Positions 10,960-22,531 of a stretch of DNA of 64,000 nt are shown here, one piece after another. The number at the start of each line of letters is the position of its first letter. The stretch's first letter is position 1. A model generated the notes under the pieces. The model did not search any database. It was given only the letters and a program-made list of their open reading frames with translations, and had not been told where the DNA came from. This stretch comes from Pseudo-nitzschia pungens (taxonomy: Eukaryota > Bacillariophyta > Bacillariophyceae > Bacillariales > Bacillariaceae), in the NCBI GenBank assembly GCA_037355855.1, contig CM074760.1, positions 550,501-614,500 on the forward strand, written 5' to 3'. A program made the position numbers and the translations under genes.

Positions 10960-12031
10960 GGTCAACACCTCAAACGCTGGAGGGAAGCAAGAACTCCTGC
11001 GGTGCGTCTACTGTCGGATCGGAGCTTGGTGATTCTCGATCTGCCGTGCGTCCGCACTCTTGGTGATTTTCGATTCGATTCGATTCGATGCGTTGCGTTG
11101 CGTTGCGATGCGATCAGGCGGCTCTATCTATTATCGTTGATTGATCATAATGCAACGGGAGAATCAACTTTCCCCGGGGACCGGTATATTTAGCGCGGTG
11201 GGCCACCCGCAACGTTCCGGTGGGCAAAACAACTCACGACATGGATCGAACGCAAGCTGCACTACAAGTGCGAGCACGAGTACACTAACTTACCGGTATT
11301 ACACAAAGCGCACGAAGAACACCAAAATCCGATGCACAAAAATTACACACATACCGCGTTGTACCGTACACATCCTGTAACCTTATTATTTAGAAGTGTC
11401 GTGACACAGTGGGATCGCTCGATCAACATGATAGTACCTTAGTTGTTTTTGGCATCGAAAAATTAGAACCGGAGCGAGGGCAATCGTGAACGGTTTTTGT
11501 GGCGCTCTATCGGAAGTTTTTAGGTATCATTTTGTCGGTTCGAGTTTCCGTTGGCGCGCCGTCGAATCCCGTTTGGGAATCGAATGTAGGCCAGACCGTG
11601 GGAATGCTGATTGATTCCCATTTCCTTATTTTTGAGTCGAATCAGTCACATCCATTGGGTGACATAGCGTCGAATCGAATCGGTCGAGAACTCGAATCTT
11701 CTCCTCTGTCACACAGTCGAACCAGTCACCAATCAGCAGGCGAACCACCCATCGCGGTTCGGCCAATCAAAAAACGCTGAGAGATTGCAAAGTACCGGAA
11801 ACCACAGGATCACACGTGGTTGTCTTCTACACCCCAAAACGACAGACTTTGCTTCCATCGTGCGTAAATTCATGGAATGCGAAGTAAGTCGTTGTTGCAC
11901 GAAACTGCAAGAATCGTTTCACTGCGAAATCCTTGAGATATACAACTGCATTCGTTGCTGGCAAAACCGACATCGTCACAATCTCAAAGAGAAAGTACAG
12001 TATCCGAACCGAACCGAACCCCGAAACAACT
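10960..12031. other. Intergenic, divergent
   Basis: No gene is seen. Pentanucleotide tracts (GATTC then GTTGC/GATGC) lie at about 11069-11115. It separates the signal-peptide gene on the minus strand from PGAM on the plus strand. Confidence 0.5.
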
Positions 12032-13521
12032 ATGTTTGCCGCATCCAAATCCAGCTCTCTCTTGGCCGCCCGTGCCGCCTTCCGTCGCAGGTACGTGCCT
12101 ACAGATCCTCGGGAGGAACCGGACAATGCGAAGGAATTTCCCAAAGATCCGGAGTCGAATCGAGTCGAGTCGAGTCGAGTCGAGTCGAGTCTTGTCTCGT
12201 CGTCGGAGGGATGGATGCGCAACTATGATGGGTATCACCCCATCACGAACGCAAAGTGAATACCGCAATCCATGGCAGTGGATTCGAAACGGGCTGGATA
12301 TGGGAGTCTGTCGCCCTTGCGGTCCATCACCAAATGCCGGAACGAATGCTTTGACGGCCTACCTCCGACGACAACGACGACAAGGCAACAAAATGTGGTC
12401 GGATCCCAGTCTATGGATTAGTATTTAGGGACATTCCGATGAAAAATCTTGCGGAACGAATCGGAGTGACAGCCATTGGAAAACTTTGATAGACGCGACA
12501 AAGTCGTCCTGTCTGGATCTGGCACAAAGATCTTGCGGGTTACTCCATACGCCGCCCGTTGTTTTGGATCCCGTGGATGAAAGGCTCTGCAAAGAATCTC
12601 ACAAAGAAAATTCTATGAATCAACTTTTCGGCAATAGTTTCTCACGGTTTGTTTTGCTTGGCTTTGGTGTCTTTGTTTGAAATTTCTTTGGTTGATTTGG
12701 TTACGTTCCCTTTCCTTTCGTTTCCCAGCTACGCCGCCACCCAGCAGGCCGACAAGTCCACCCTGGTCCTCGTCCGACACGGAGAATCGACCTGGAACCT
12801 CGCCAACAAGTTCACGGGATGGTACGATTGTCCGCTCAGTGACGCCGGACACGTCGAGGCCGCCGAGGGAGGAAAGCTCATCAACGAGGCCGGAATCAAG
12901 GCCAACGTCGCTTTTACCTCCATGCAAAAGCGTGCCATCCGAACCCTCTGGCACGTCCTCGAACAGACCGACCGCATGTGGATCCCCGTCACCAAGTCCT
13001 GGAAGATCAACGAACGACACTACGGTGGACTCCAGGGACTCGACAAGCAACAGACCGTCGACAAGTTCGGAAAGGACCAGGTCCTCGTCTGGAGACGCAG
13101 CTACGACGTTCCCCCACCCACCGTCGACAAGACCTCCGAGCACCACCCCGCCAACGACGAGCGCTACGCCGACCTCGAGGACTGGCCCGAGGAATTCACC
13201 GAGTCCCTCGCCACCACCCTCGAGCGCGTCGTTCCCTTCTGGGAGGAATCCATCGCCCCCGAGCTGACGGACGGCCGAACGGTCGTCATTGCCGCCCACG
13301 GAAACTCCCTCCGGGCCCTCGTCAAGCACCTGGACGGAATCGACGAGAGCGAGATCGCCGAGCTCAACATTCCCACCGGAACCCCGCTCGTCTACGAACT
13401 CGACGACGACCTGAACCCCATCCCCCAGGAAGGAGCCTTTGCCCCCCTGCAGGGACGATACCTCGGAGACCAGGATGCCATTCGCGCGCGCATCGAGGGA
13501 GTCAAGAACCAAACGAAATAA
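12032..13521 (+). CDS. 2,3-bisphosphoglycerate-dependent phosphoglycerate mutase, mitochondrial, two exons
   Basis: Converts 3-phosphoglycerate to 2-phosphoglycerate. Exon 1 is 12032-12090 and exon 2 is 12729-13521. The 638-bp intron (GTACGT ... TTTCCCAG) joins in phase 2, giving 283 residues. Exon 1 encodes MFAASKSSSLLAARAAFRR and the junction adds SYAA: an amphipathic, arginine-containing presequence with no acid, typical of mitochondrial import. The mature enzyme carries LVLVRHGESTWN (R36-H37-G38, phospho-histidine H37), INERHYGGLQG (E115, acid/base), and IAAHGNSLRALVKHL (H210). Length and motifs are those of the dPGM family. Diatoms are known to run the lower half of glycolysis in mitochondria, which fits. 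Translated without the upstream exon, exon 2 would start from intron sequence with a spurious hydrophobic leader. Confidence 0.93.
12152..12190. repeat. (GAGTC)n microsatellite inside the PGAM intron
   Basis: About seven GAGTC units within the 638-bp intron of the phosphoglycerate mutase gene. Confidence 0.85.
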
Positions 13522-14915
13522 GACGCGAAGTCAGTGATGATCAAACAAAGCAACAAAATCCGATACCGCGATGCGATTCACGACAAACAAACAAACAAAC
13601 AAACAAACCAGCAAACGGACACATTGCGTGAAGCAACGCAACGCAACGCAACGATTGGAACCCCTCGAAAGGTCGGGGGCGACGAAACTATCGGCTGGGT
13701 GTAGTTGATAGAAGATGATGATAATGGATGAATTCCTTTTTCTTCAGCGAGGCGTCTACTCGGTCTGCTCTTTTTTTTTCGTGCGTCTTTGTAGTCGGAT
13801 TTTGTTGCGAATGTTCCGTGTAGGAAGGACCTATGGCACATCGCCAGAACGAATAGTAGAAAGAGTACGAGCATGCCGAAGGACATTACTTTTGGGCAAG
13901 TACTAACGCCTCTCTACTGCATATCACATGTGGAGGAAAAAGAAAAGAGCATGCTCTTCTGAGATCGGCCTTTGAGGAAAGGACATCCCTTCCTCTTCGA
14001 AGAAAAAAGGCGACAGGGCGGACATCAATACAACCTGTCCCTTCCGTTGTGTTTCACAAAAACCTCTCCAGTCAACACTCAATCCCCATTAGGGATTGCA
14101 TCTGAAGAGAGAGAGAGTTCTGAAAAGCAAGTTGCAATAATACTTGGTCGGAATATGTGGAGAAGGTAGTTGTCTAACTTCCTTATCATCCAGTGGCTTC
14201 ATTTTTGTTTTGCTGTAATTTCAAATTACGCCCATCGGTTAGATTCGTCTTCGAAGATTGGGCTTCCGTCTATCAGAGCGAATCTTCCAGTGCACTTTCC
14301 ATCCTGTCGAAAAGCTACGTATGCTCCATACTAAATTCCGTTTCAGCTTAACAGCATAAATAATAAGTTGCATACCGTAAGATTACTTGTACGTACTCCA
14401 TCGTAGAATAGACGTCAAACATGCTGCCGGTACCGGTACCAACTCCGACGACCCCTCGAATGTGACAGTATCTTGTCGGCAAATTGCATAATTGCATAAC
14501 AATGGATGGAATTTTGGCGTCCAAATTGGAAACTGATGGAAAATTGTTCCTCTTCCCTCAGACATCAATAATTATTACGGTCCAACGTCCACTTTCTTCC
14601 TCTACGGTATTCTTAGACTCTTGTTGTTTTCTGATTCAATCACTCTCCGGGCGATCACGACCCCCGGTACTCTTTAGACATTTCATCACTCTCCTTTAGT
14701 GGGCAAGGTCGAAGAAGCTATCTAGCAGGGGGAAAATACCGATTCGAAGGTCACCGTCCGCTTCTCTCGCAATCACCCGGACTGGATCTTCTCCCGAGGA
14801 CCGACATATCCTCTGACTCGACAACTGTTTCTTCTCCATACAACCAATCGGATCCCGATTGTTCCTTCCTTCTACTATTTAGCCTTGCATCAAATACCGA
14901 AACCGCTTTCCCAGC
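13522..14915. other. Intergenic
   Basis: No gene is seen. A (CAAA)n run lies near 13585-13610 in the likely 3' UTR of PGAM. GGTACCGGTACC lies near 14430. The stretch before 14916 should hold the GH5 gene promoter. Confidence 0.5.
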
Positions 14916-16955
14916 ATGTACACGAAACTCCCCATAATGATGATGAACAAGAACGACTACACGGAAATCACCGAGGACCATCCCGGGGCATACGGCAAGG
15001 GCCAGGACTCGGTCGGAAACTCGGCGATCGCTGCCCGGGATCGGCGGAACCGGAATCGGTTCTGGGATGCCGGCTCCTTTTTTCGATCGTGGTCGCTCAT
15101 GAAGTTCGTTATGCTGGCCATGGTCGTTTTATTGCTCACAATCATTGTCTTTCAGGGCGTCGAGGAACACAGCCACGAGACCAGCGAGTGGCTGGTGCAA
15201 CAAGAAGAAGAGTACAAGGAGCTACTCGACAAGGAGCATCCCTACGTTCCATTTTCCGAGCGGGAAGCTCGCAAGGTCCCCATGCCATCGGGGGTCAACC
15301 TGGGGTCCTGGCTGGCCCTCGAGGATTACTTTTTTGCGGGCCCGCACAATTCCATCGAGGTTGCCACCCCCGGATTCCTCGAGGACGCCGACAAGATTGC
15401 CGCATGCCTCCCCCCGCTGCACGTGGGATCGACCACGGGGCCGAAGTGGCACAGCGAGACGGACCTCTTCCGAAACCTGATGGATCCGGAGCTCACGAGG
15501 GGCGGGAGCGTGAAGCACGCCATCGAGGTCTTTGCGGCCCACCGGACCTCCTTTGTCGACATGGAAACCGATTTCCAGCGGCTGGCCGCCCTGGGGATCA
15601 CCACCGTGCGGGTTCCCATGAATTGGTGCTGGGCCGACAGCGATCCGCGCACCACGGACCTGTCGTCCCTCACCGACGACGAGCTGTTGGAGCGATTTGC
15701 GTGCGAGGATCCGTTTTTTACGGACGGGGCCGACGTGAAAAGCGACGCGACCCGCAGCGGCCCGATTCTGTGGCCGGCCATTCCCAAGGCCCTGATCGAG
15801 GACCTGCTCCGATCCTGCGCCAAGGCCGGAATCAAGGCGTCCCTGGACGTCCACACGCATCCGGGGGGAACCTCCATCGGCACCTTTTCGGGAGTCTGGC
15901 CCAACTGGCCGCGGTTTTGGACCCACGGCGGGGACGGAGTGGATTCCATCCACAGCGACAGAGAAAGCGAGGGATTTGGAATCGGGCACCGGTTGGTGGG
16001 AGACCTGATTGCGTGGATGGAAGACCTGAGCGTTCGGGATCCCGTTGCCTTTTCGGGACTGAGGGGAATCTCCCCCATGAACGAACCGGCCCACCTTTCG
16101 GCAAATTTTGAGGTAGACGACAGCGACAATTTTTTGCCACCGCTGCCACCGGACCTAGCCGCGGACTTTCGGGGGCAGCTCTCGTCCAGGTCCGGCGGAG
16201 ATTATCTGGACGGGACGCACCTGCGCGTTCTGTATTGGTTCCAGACCACCCTCGAACTCTTTCGAAAATCCAAGCTCCCGGATCTGGGCATTGAGCTCCA
16301 GGCCAACATCATCGAGAGCATCTTTCCCCCGTTCCATCCGAATGAGTTGATCGATGGAACGCTCAAGATCGAGGCGATCGGTAAGTGGTGGTGCGCTCCG
16401 GAAGATTCCAAGACGGGGCCCGTGACCACGTCCGCCGACGAGCGATCGACCTGGGCGGTCCTGGACGTTCACCACTACCACTCCTGGTCGGCGATTTGCT
16501 CCGGGACCGTGGACGGCCAGGAATCCGGATACGTCTGCGGGGACATCGAGCACCGAACAGAAATCCTCGCGGAGTGCACGCAATGGGCCCAACAATACCG
16601 GGAGACGATCAATCGAGTCTGCGACGCTCCCGCCAAGAAGAAACGGAATTCGCCACCCCATGGTCCCACCAAACTCATGAGTGCCGAGTTTTCCGCCGCC
16701 TCTCACCACTCGGTGCGCCGGTCGTGCAACGACATTGCCGGGCTGAAGGATTCCTACGAGCGGCAGGTGGATTCGGCGCAGGTTGCAGGCGTGGAACTCT
16801 TCTACTGGAGCTACCAGATGCCATACGGCGGGGCCTTTCGCAGGGCCTGGAGCTTCCGGGAACTCATGTACAACCTGGGGGTTCTGAACCGTCCCGATGT
16901 GCCTCAGTTCGACTGTGATTCCGGGTTGGTGTACGATCCGGAGCTTCCTCCGTAG
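14916..16955 (+). CDS. Membrane-anchored GH5-type exo-beta-1,3-glucanase-like protein
   Basis: 679 residues in one exon. The N-terminus is cytosolic and polar, then one membrane helix at about 62-80 (MKFVMLAMVVLLLTIIVFQ) makes it a type II anchored protein with the enzyme outside or in the lumen. The catalytic part opens with SGVNLGSWLALEDYF (~125-139), the GVNLGxWL hallmark of exo-1,3-glucanases. ITTVRVPMNWCW (~228-239), SLDVHTHPGG (~309-318) and PMNEPAHLS (E390, proposed acid/base) follow. DVHHYHSW (~517-524) and SAEFSAAS (E591, proposed nucleophile) complete the GH5 set. Such enzymes cut terminal glucose from beta-1,3-glucans; in a diatom the natural targets would be chrysolaminarin or wall callose. 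Residues ~390-460 hold a family-atypical insertion. A transglycosylase role is possible. Confidence 0.8.
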   Translation: MYTKLPIMMMNKNDYTEITEDHPGAYGKGQDSVGNSAIAARDRRNRNRFWDAGSFFRSWSLMKFVMLAMVVLLLTIIVFQGVEEHSHETSEWLVQQEEEYKELLDKEHPYVPFSEREARKVPMPSGVNLGSWLALEDYFFAGPHNSIEVATPGFLEDADKIAACLPPLHVGSTTGPKWHSETDLFRNLMDPELTRGGSVKHAIEVFAAHRTSFVDMETDFQRLAALGITTVRVPMNWCWADSDPRTTDLSSLTDDELLERFACEDPFFTDGADVKSDATRSGPILWPAIPKALIEDLLRSCAKAGIKASLDVHTHPGGTSIGTFSGVWPNWPRFWTHGGDGVDSIHSDRESEGFGIGHRLVGDLIAWMEDLSVRDPVAFSGLRGISPMNEPAHLSANFEVDDSDNFLPPLPPDLAADFRGQLSSRSGGDYLDGTHLRVLYWFQTTLELFRKSKLPDLGIELQANIIESIFPPFHPNELIDGTLKIEAIGKWWCAPEDSKTGPVTTSADERSTWAVLDVHHYHSWSAICSGTVDGQESGYVCGDIEHRTEILAECTQWAQQYRETINRVCDAPAKKKRNSPPHGPTKLMSAEFSAASHHSVRRSCNDIAGLKDSYERQVDSAQVAGVELFYWSYQMPYGGAFRRAWSFRELMYNLGVLNRPDVPQFDCDSGLVYDPELPP

Positions 16956-18138
16956 CTGTTGGAAGTGCAATGGACGAGCCACACGATTTACAACGATACT
17001 ATATTTGGGAATATAATGAATATATTTGGAGGAACCTACTGGATAGTTTTTGATTCATGCCATCACTTTTGATGCCTCATAGGAAAAATCTGTTGTTGTT
17101 CTCTTGTGAATCAAGAAGATGGTAACATGATTTGATTGATTTGAAAGCTGCTGACTCTTGATGATGGAGATTCTTGACAAGGATTAGCCAGGATTCGAAC
17201 GAGGGTCTCTGGATCAGAATGGGACACACGAAGAGTAGTTACGGAAATCATGATGATGATAATGGGGGGCAGCTGAACTTCCAAAATCCAAACTTGTACG
17301 GTAAGGTTACCGGTAAGATTAGGTCAAGCAGTTCCCAATACTAAACACGAAGTAACCTTCATTAATTACTTCGTACTTCTTGGAAACATCTTTCGTGATT
17401 GACCTTGTTCATGAGTCAGTCATATTGGACCAAAGCGGTCATCCAAAAACAGTTTTTGATCAAACGGAGTTGCAAAATCTTACAGCCCCGTCATGCAACA
17501 CTATGTATGTATCGTGTAGAAGATCCGAAAAATTAGTTCTGCGAACAAGTCGTAATTTACCTGTACGTAACCTTACCCTTCAAACGCGATAGCCGTTAGG
17601 TTCAGTGATGAAAGTGCGTATTGTGACGACATGAGATTTCGCGATACTACGTGCCGTGATTTTGATTCAATACTCCAAGTACTCGTAAGGTTAGGTAAGA
17701 TCACCATACTTATTTTCTCAGACCTGATAGACGTAAAATTTGTGTTGGGATATTACTACTTCATATTTTTTTTGGCAAAACGTGCGCTGTCGTGTGTGCG
17801 CTCCAGCACAGTTCGCCCGTAATTTCTTCTCGTACACAGGATTGAATATCCTCCCATCCTCCAGGTAGTCTTTCAAGTTCGCTTTGGACGTTACTTCAGT
17901 TGCGGCTCTGGTGTTCCGTTGATACATTCGCAAAGCCTTACGCGGAGGTATAGCACACGCTTGACGCCCAAGCTTCCACTTCTACCGGAACGAGAGCTTC
18001 GGTGAAAGACTGAACGGTGACAGAGTTGTAGCAGGGTCATCTTTTTTTAGCTGTGAATCTGTTGTGAGGGTGGATCTTGTCACCTTCGAAAGTTAGGAAA
18101 TAGAGAGGAGCCGCATTCAAAAGACAAAATCATTTACG
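16956..18138. other. Intergenic with dispersed-motif copies
   Basis: No gene is seen. Two copies of the dispersed motif: 17297-17322 (TACGGTAAGGTTACCGGTAA) and about 17562-17578. A tRNA-like T-loop on the minus strand near 17188-17200 was examined and rejected. Confidence 0.5.
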
Positions 18139-19467
18139 ATGGGTGGTAGAAGCAACTCGGACTCATCGTTTGAGGACTCGCGAACAAAGAAGAGCGGCAT
18201 CAAAAAGCTCGGGTCGTCAATCAAGAATGTGTTTGGGGGAAAGAAGCGACGGAGGCGCAAAAAATTGGCCCGGGAAGGAGAGAACTCGCAGTTCAATGAT
18301 GACCTGAGTTTCATTTCCTATGACCAAAGCGAGGAAGGGGATTCAGGTGTTTACAGCTACCAAGAAGTCTCTTCCGCCAAGCGAATTGGCAACAAAACTT
18401 CGCTCAGCAAAATCAAGGAGGCAGACAATGAGGACGAATCGGATGTAGACGTGACTCCTCGCAACAGCAATTCAGGAAGAAGCAAGAATCGGTCCAAGAG
18501 TGGCCGGAGAGGCGGCGGCGATGAATCGTCGGGATCTTCCAAGAGCAAAGGCTTTCGCGGCTTCAGACAGAAGAAAGTAGCGGATCCGCTCTCATTGGTC
18601 GTTCTCTTGGTTGATTCCTCTTCCCTACGGTTTGAACTGCTGTCGTTGGACTTTGATCTGGCAGGATCGACGACAGTGAAGCGAAACAGCAACAACCCTC
18701 CCGAACTGACTCTTACGGTCCAGGATGTGTTGGACCAGATCACGCCCGAAGCCCTGACAGAGGAAAAGCTCAAAACCAGTGCTTCCAAGACCGGAGGCTG
18801 CAGGGCTTTGATCGATCGGACCGGTGGGCTTCACTTTGGGACCGCGAGCCTTGAAAAAGCCTGCGCTGCTCGGCCATTGCGTGCCGTCGATCGCGCACGT
18901 TCGAGAATGAACAAGGGGAACAAGGGGTGCCTACTAAGCGTCCCCACCTATTCAGGAGAACCCCACCGAGACGTATTGGTCGGGTTCTTTGCCGATGACA
19001 ACAGAATCACTGAAGTGGCCAAGGACGTGACCAGGGCTCTGGATCTCGCTCGGCCAATCTTTGCCGATCCCAACGTGGTCAACCTCATGGAGAGCAACGG
19101 CTACGATTTGACGGGCTGGAAGGCAGGAACCTCGGCAAAGAAACGCGATGCGTCCGACAAGAAGCAACCAGACAGGGTGATGTTGCAGCCGCAGCAGAAG
19201 TCTCCTAAGAAAAGTCGGCCGTGGAGCAAGAGTCCCTTCGTGAAGATTACTGTTGCTTTGCTGAGCATGATGCTGGCCACCGCGCTGGCCTTTGTCTTGG
19301 TGTCGGGCGGATTGAACGTCATTCCGTCCATATCGTCCGACGGAAGCAGCACCAGTGTTGGTCACAAAACCGTTGTGAAATATGGTAAGATGGCATATGG
19401 TTATGTTGGGTCTTTGTATTCGGCAGGCAAAGGAGCAATTACCAGCAGGAGCAACAAAGTTGAGTAA
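18139..19467 (+). CDS. Unknown tail-anchored protein with basic N-terminus
   Basis: 442 residues, one exon, ATG at 18139. Function not recognised. Residues 1-45 are strongly basic (FGGKKRRRRKKLAREG), then ~46-145 is acidic and serine-rich with a second basic patch (SKNRSKSGRRGGG). Residues ~148-325 look folded: VADPLSLVVLLVDSSSLRFELLSLDFDLA, LTVQDVLDQITPEALTEEKL, GCLLSVPTYSG and DVLVGFFADDNRITEVAKDVTRALDLARPIF. This alternation of strands and helices is compatible with a ubiquitin-like or similar alpha/beta fold, which is inference. A single membrane helix sits at ~367-389 (FVKITVALLSMMLATALAFVLVS), with ~50 residues after it. The layout suggests a protein facing the cytosol and anchored near its C-terminus. 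Probably restricted to diatoms or close relatives. Confidence 0.7.
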   Translation: MGGRSNSDSSFEDSRTKKSGIKKLGSSIKNVFGGKKRRRRKKLAREGENSQFNDDLSFISYDQSEEGDSGVYSYQEVSSAKRIGNKTSLSKIKEADNEDESDVDVTPRNSNSGRSKNRSKSGRRGGGDESSGSSKSKGFRGFRQKKVADPLSLVVLLVDSSSLRFELLSLDFDLAGSTTVKRNSNNPPELTLTVQDVLDQITPEALTEEKLKTSASKTGGCRALIDRTGGLHFGTASLEKACAARPLRAVDRARSRMNKGNKGCLLSVPTYSGEPHRDVLVGFFADDNRITEVAKDVTRALDLARPIFADPNVVNLMESNGYDLTGWKAGTSAKKRDASDKKQPDRVMLQPQQKSPKKSRPWSKSPFVKITVALLSMMLATALAFVLVSGGLNVIPSISSDGSSTSVGHKTVVKYGKMAYGYVGSLYSAGKGAITSRSNKVE

Positions 19468-21369
19468 CTTCAGTGTGTGCCAGTCTACGAATGAGTTCTT
19501 GCCCTAGCAAATAGGGTTCAGAGCGAATAACAGTCATATTATAACATGCGAGGCGTATACGGACGCTTGATCAAAAGAAACGCAACAGTCGTTCACGAAG
19601 TTACTTTCTTTGCCCATGGGGGATTCAGACACAAATGTTCTGTCGTTCCACTTTACTGCATAACATCGAACAATACTGGGTCAGAGGAAAAATGTTTTTC
19701 TCTGGCTTGAAATAATTAGCTCTTCATTTTTTTCGACACCAGTTTAGCATCGTTTCCCCTACTTCCATATTACACTCCACCGCAATCCTTGGTTCTCCTT
19801 CCACATGTTTTCGCCCGGGACTCGTGAGAAGATTCGTGCTTGTCTTTTTCTGTCATGATTTTTTCTTCCTTTCCGCTTGCAACGGCGACGGAGATTCGGC
19901 CAGGACTCGTGAGAAGAGTTCCGTGCAGTTTTGGTAAGTCTCCAATTGGCAAATTGGGACGCTTGTGGGTGCCGATTAACGGAGTGAAAGCGAAGTGACT
20001 GGCACTGTTGTATCCGTTTGACTTTGCGATTGACTACGAGGGATCGTTTGGTGGGACGCGGATGTCACCGCCATCGGCATCGGAATTTGTCATGGAAACA
20101 CTTTTAGTTTCGTGGAACGGAGGACAGTTCGCATCCTTTCGATACCTTTGGGATGTACAGTACTTGGCAAGCGTTGTTGTCCCTTTCAAAGCAAGCCAGA
20201 ATGGAAGCATCCAACGCGCTAGATACGATTCTACATGTCGGATACAGTTCACAATTGGGATCCACTGTTTTGCTCAACTGCTTCCATGTCCTCGAGAAGC
20301 GAATATATCTCTCGCCAGGAACTAAAACAATACTAGTCGTTCGAAACCCCATGGCGATAACGGCAAAATGAACCGAACGCAGATTCTTGTTCTTGCCAAC
20401 GCACGAACAAGAAGGGACCAAACGCACGGAAACAGAGTGCGATTGAACTCTTGGACCCGAGAAGAAAAAAAAAAAAACATTGGCAAGGGAGTATTTTGCA
20501 CGCACGAGCAACTTTACTTGATGCTGCAACTTTTGCACGGCAACGTGTTGCCCAACAGTGGACAAACTGGCACACAAACTGGCACACACACACAAACGCA
20601 CACTGAATTCGCCACAGTTTTCCGAATAGTATTGCAACGGTGGAGTGGATTGGTCGGATTGTCGAAAAGGAATTTGTGCGCACGTAGTAGTCGTAAGACC
20701 TGAAACCGTACGGCATTCAGTCGTCGTCCGGAGGCGTTTGGTGCACCGCGGAACAAAAATTGTTCCGCAAAACAAGAGTCCTCGTGCCATCGTTACCACC
20801 CGCGAAACACCCACTTTCGGCCTCCCACAAAAGCTAGCGTGCGAGGCGACCGCTGCCCGTATCAGAGAGATTTTCCCGGGTGCGGCGGGACGCTAGAACT
20901 CCTCCAGCCAGCGGTCATTGGTTTCGATAGATGGGAACAAAAAAGCCCGCTTCGTTTCCTAGTCCGGCGCAAGCAAGTCAAACGAAAATGGAATATTGGA
21001 CGGCTCCAACAGACCTTGATCCATCTCAATGCTTCATCTCGCACGCATCATTATATTTCAAGCAGGATATCGTCTTTTTTATAAAGTTGTTACAATATCG
21101 TGTTTTTTTGTTGGTGCTGTTCGAAAGGTTGTGTTCCGTTGGAGATCCATTGCATGATTGTTATGCATGTCCTCGCCACGGGTACTTTCCAACGATGGCA
21201 TTCCGTGTTTTGTTTGTTTGTTTCCTTTGCTATGCTATACTCGATTTTCTTGTTTCTCGACGGGTGCAATGAATCCTTGATTTTGATTCTCATTTTGATT
21301 CCTTCCCCCCGTTCCGTTCGCGAAAAAAGCCCTTGTTCGTTTTCGTTTCAAGTTTTCTTTGTTTTTGTG
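19468..21369. other. Intergenic, 1.9 kb
   Basis: No supported gene. A 15-bp direct repeat (GGACTCGTGAGAAGA) occurs near 19818 and 19902. An A12-13 run lies near 20466 and a CA-rich stretch near 20570-20600. A long open minus-strand frame at 20104-20814 has biased, cysteine-rich translation and no motif. Confidence 0.5.
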
Positions 21370-22531
21370 TTAGAGGTCCTCGACCCCGGGATAAAAGTCC
21401 TGGATGTGCTTCGGAAAGACGCACTCCCGCTCGTTGAGGAGCCGCCCCAGCTTGTACAGGTGCTGGACGGCCAGCTCGACCTCCTTTTCACCGGCGCACC
21501 ACAGATCGACCCGCTGGGCCATCAACAGGGCGTTGACCCCGCGGGTGTACTCCTTGTCGGGTCCGCTCTTGATGACCGCCATCTGGTCGTCGAGGGCCTC
21601 CTTCATGGCCGAGTATTCCGACAGATCGCTCGCCAGCGAAGCGTCGGTTTCGTCGATCTTCCCCCCGGGCCGGAGGGGATCGAATCCCTTCCGGGCCAAC
21701 CGGGCCCGGGCGAATTTCTCCCAGTCCGTTTGCAGGTAGGCGTTGGCGGCCTCGACGCGGTCCTCGGCGACGGTCCCGTTGGGGTTTCGGAACCGGCCCG
21801 TCTGGATCATGAACTGCAGGAGGTGGTCGGTCGTCCATTCCAGTTCGGTCGTGACGGCGGGCATGCAGTTCTCGGCCGTTCGCAAGAGCAACGGGAAATT
21901 GGGATTCAGGTGCTTGAGCTCGTTCTGGTTTTTGAGGTACCAGTTGCTGCGGTTTGGTTTTGTTTCGGTTTGGTTTGATTTGTTTTGTTGTTGATGTTGT
22001 ATTGTTGTTGATGATGATGTGTTGATTCGGTGAAGCGATTCATGGACGAGGTAATTCCCCACGGATGATTCGTATCATTTTTATCAAGTGTGGAGGTTCG
22101 TTATCGGTAAACGGTGTTGAACGAAAACAGGATTCGATTCATGATCGTGATTTTGTTGCCGATCATTTTCCCGTGGATCGGAAGATCAGTGATGCGTGAA
22201 ACAATCGAGACAGAGAGAATAATCATATAGGAGTTAGAACATACCGCGAGAGAAAAGACTATTCATCAATCCCATGGCACAATATCACCATCACCATCAC
22301 CAAAACATCGCCATCGCACTCTCGCTAGACGCTGTTGAAATTTGGCACGGAAGGATCCGAACGAACTTCCAAAAAACCTTTCGATGCGAACGCAACCCAT
22401 CGGCAACCGACAATCAATCAATCAAACAATCCAACAATCACTTACCGCACACCGATCGAGGACGGACTCTCGGGGCAAGCAAAGAACCGCATCGCCGGCA
22501 GATATCGTGATAATCCGGCCTTCCAAGACAT
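21370..22531 (-). CDS. NDUFA2: Mitochondrial complex I subunit NDUFA2 (B8), C-terminally extended, two exons
   Basis: Exon 1 is 22531-22446 and exon 2 is 21946-21370. The 499-bp intron has GTAAG and CCGCAG borders and joins in phase 2 to give 220 residues. Exon 1 reads MSWKAGLSRYLPAMRFFACP and on to SIGV; exon 2 begins NWYLKNQNELKHLNPNFPLLLRT (junction residue R). This is the L51/S25/CI-B8 domain of the thioredoxin-like fold: basic start, a helix, then NPxxPxLxR, then a conserved proline (ENCMPAVTTELEW). NDUFA2 is an accessory subunit of the matrix arm of respiratory complex I. The animal protein is about 100 residues; here another ~120 follow (from GTVAEDRVEAANAYLQTDW to the end), helical and charged, with no recognised domain. 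The exon 1 model rests on splice sites and family alignment. Confidence 0.8.

Noticed and set aside
17170..17260. tRNA-like sequence on the minus strand (TTCGAAT T-loop near 17190)
   Set aside because: The T-stem has two mismatches and no D-arm or acceptor stem pairs with it; at most a remnant.
20104..20814. 236-codon minus-strand open frame
   Set aside because: No ATG at its start, biased cysteine- and phenylalanine-rich runs from simple sequence, and no motif.
21100..21978. 292-codon plus-strand frame
   Set aside because: Opposite the NDUFA2 exon; no motif, and the minus-strand reading has clear family motifs and splice sites.
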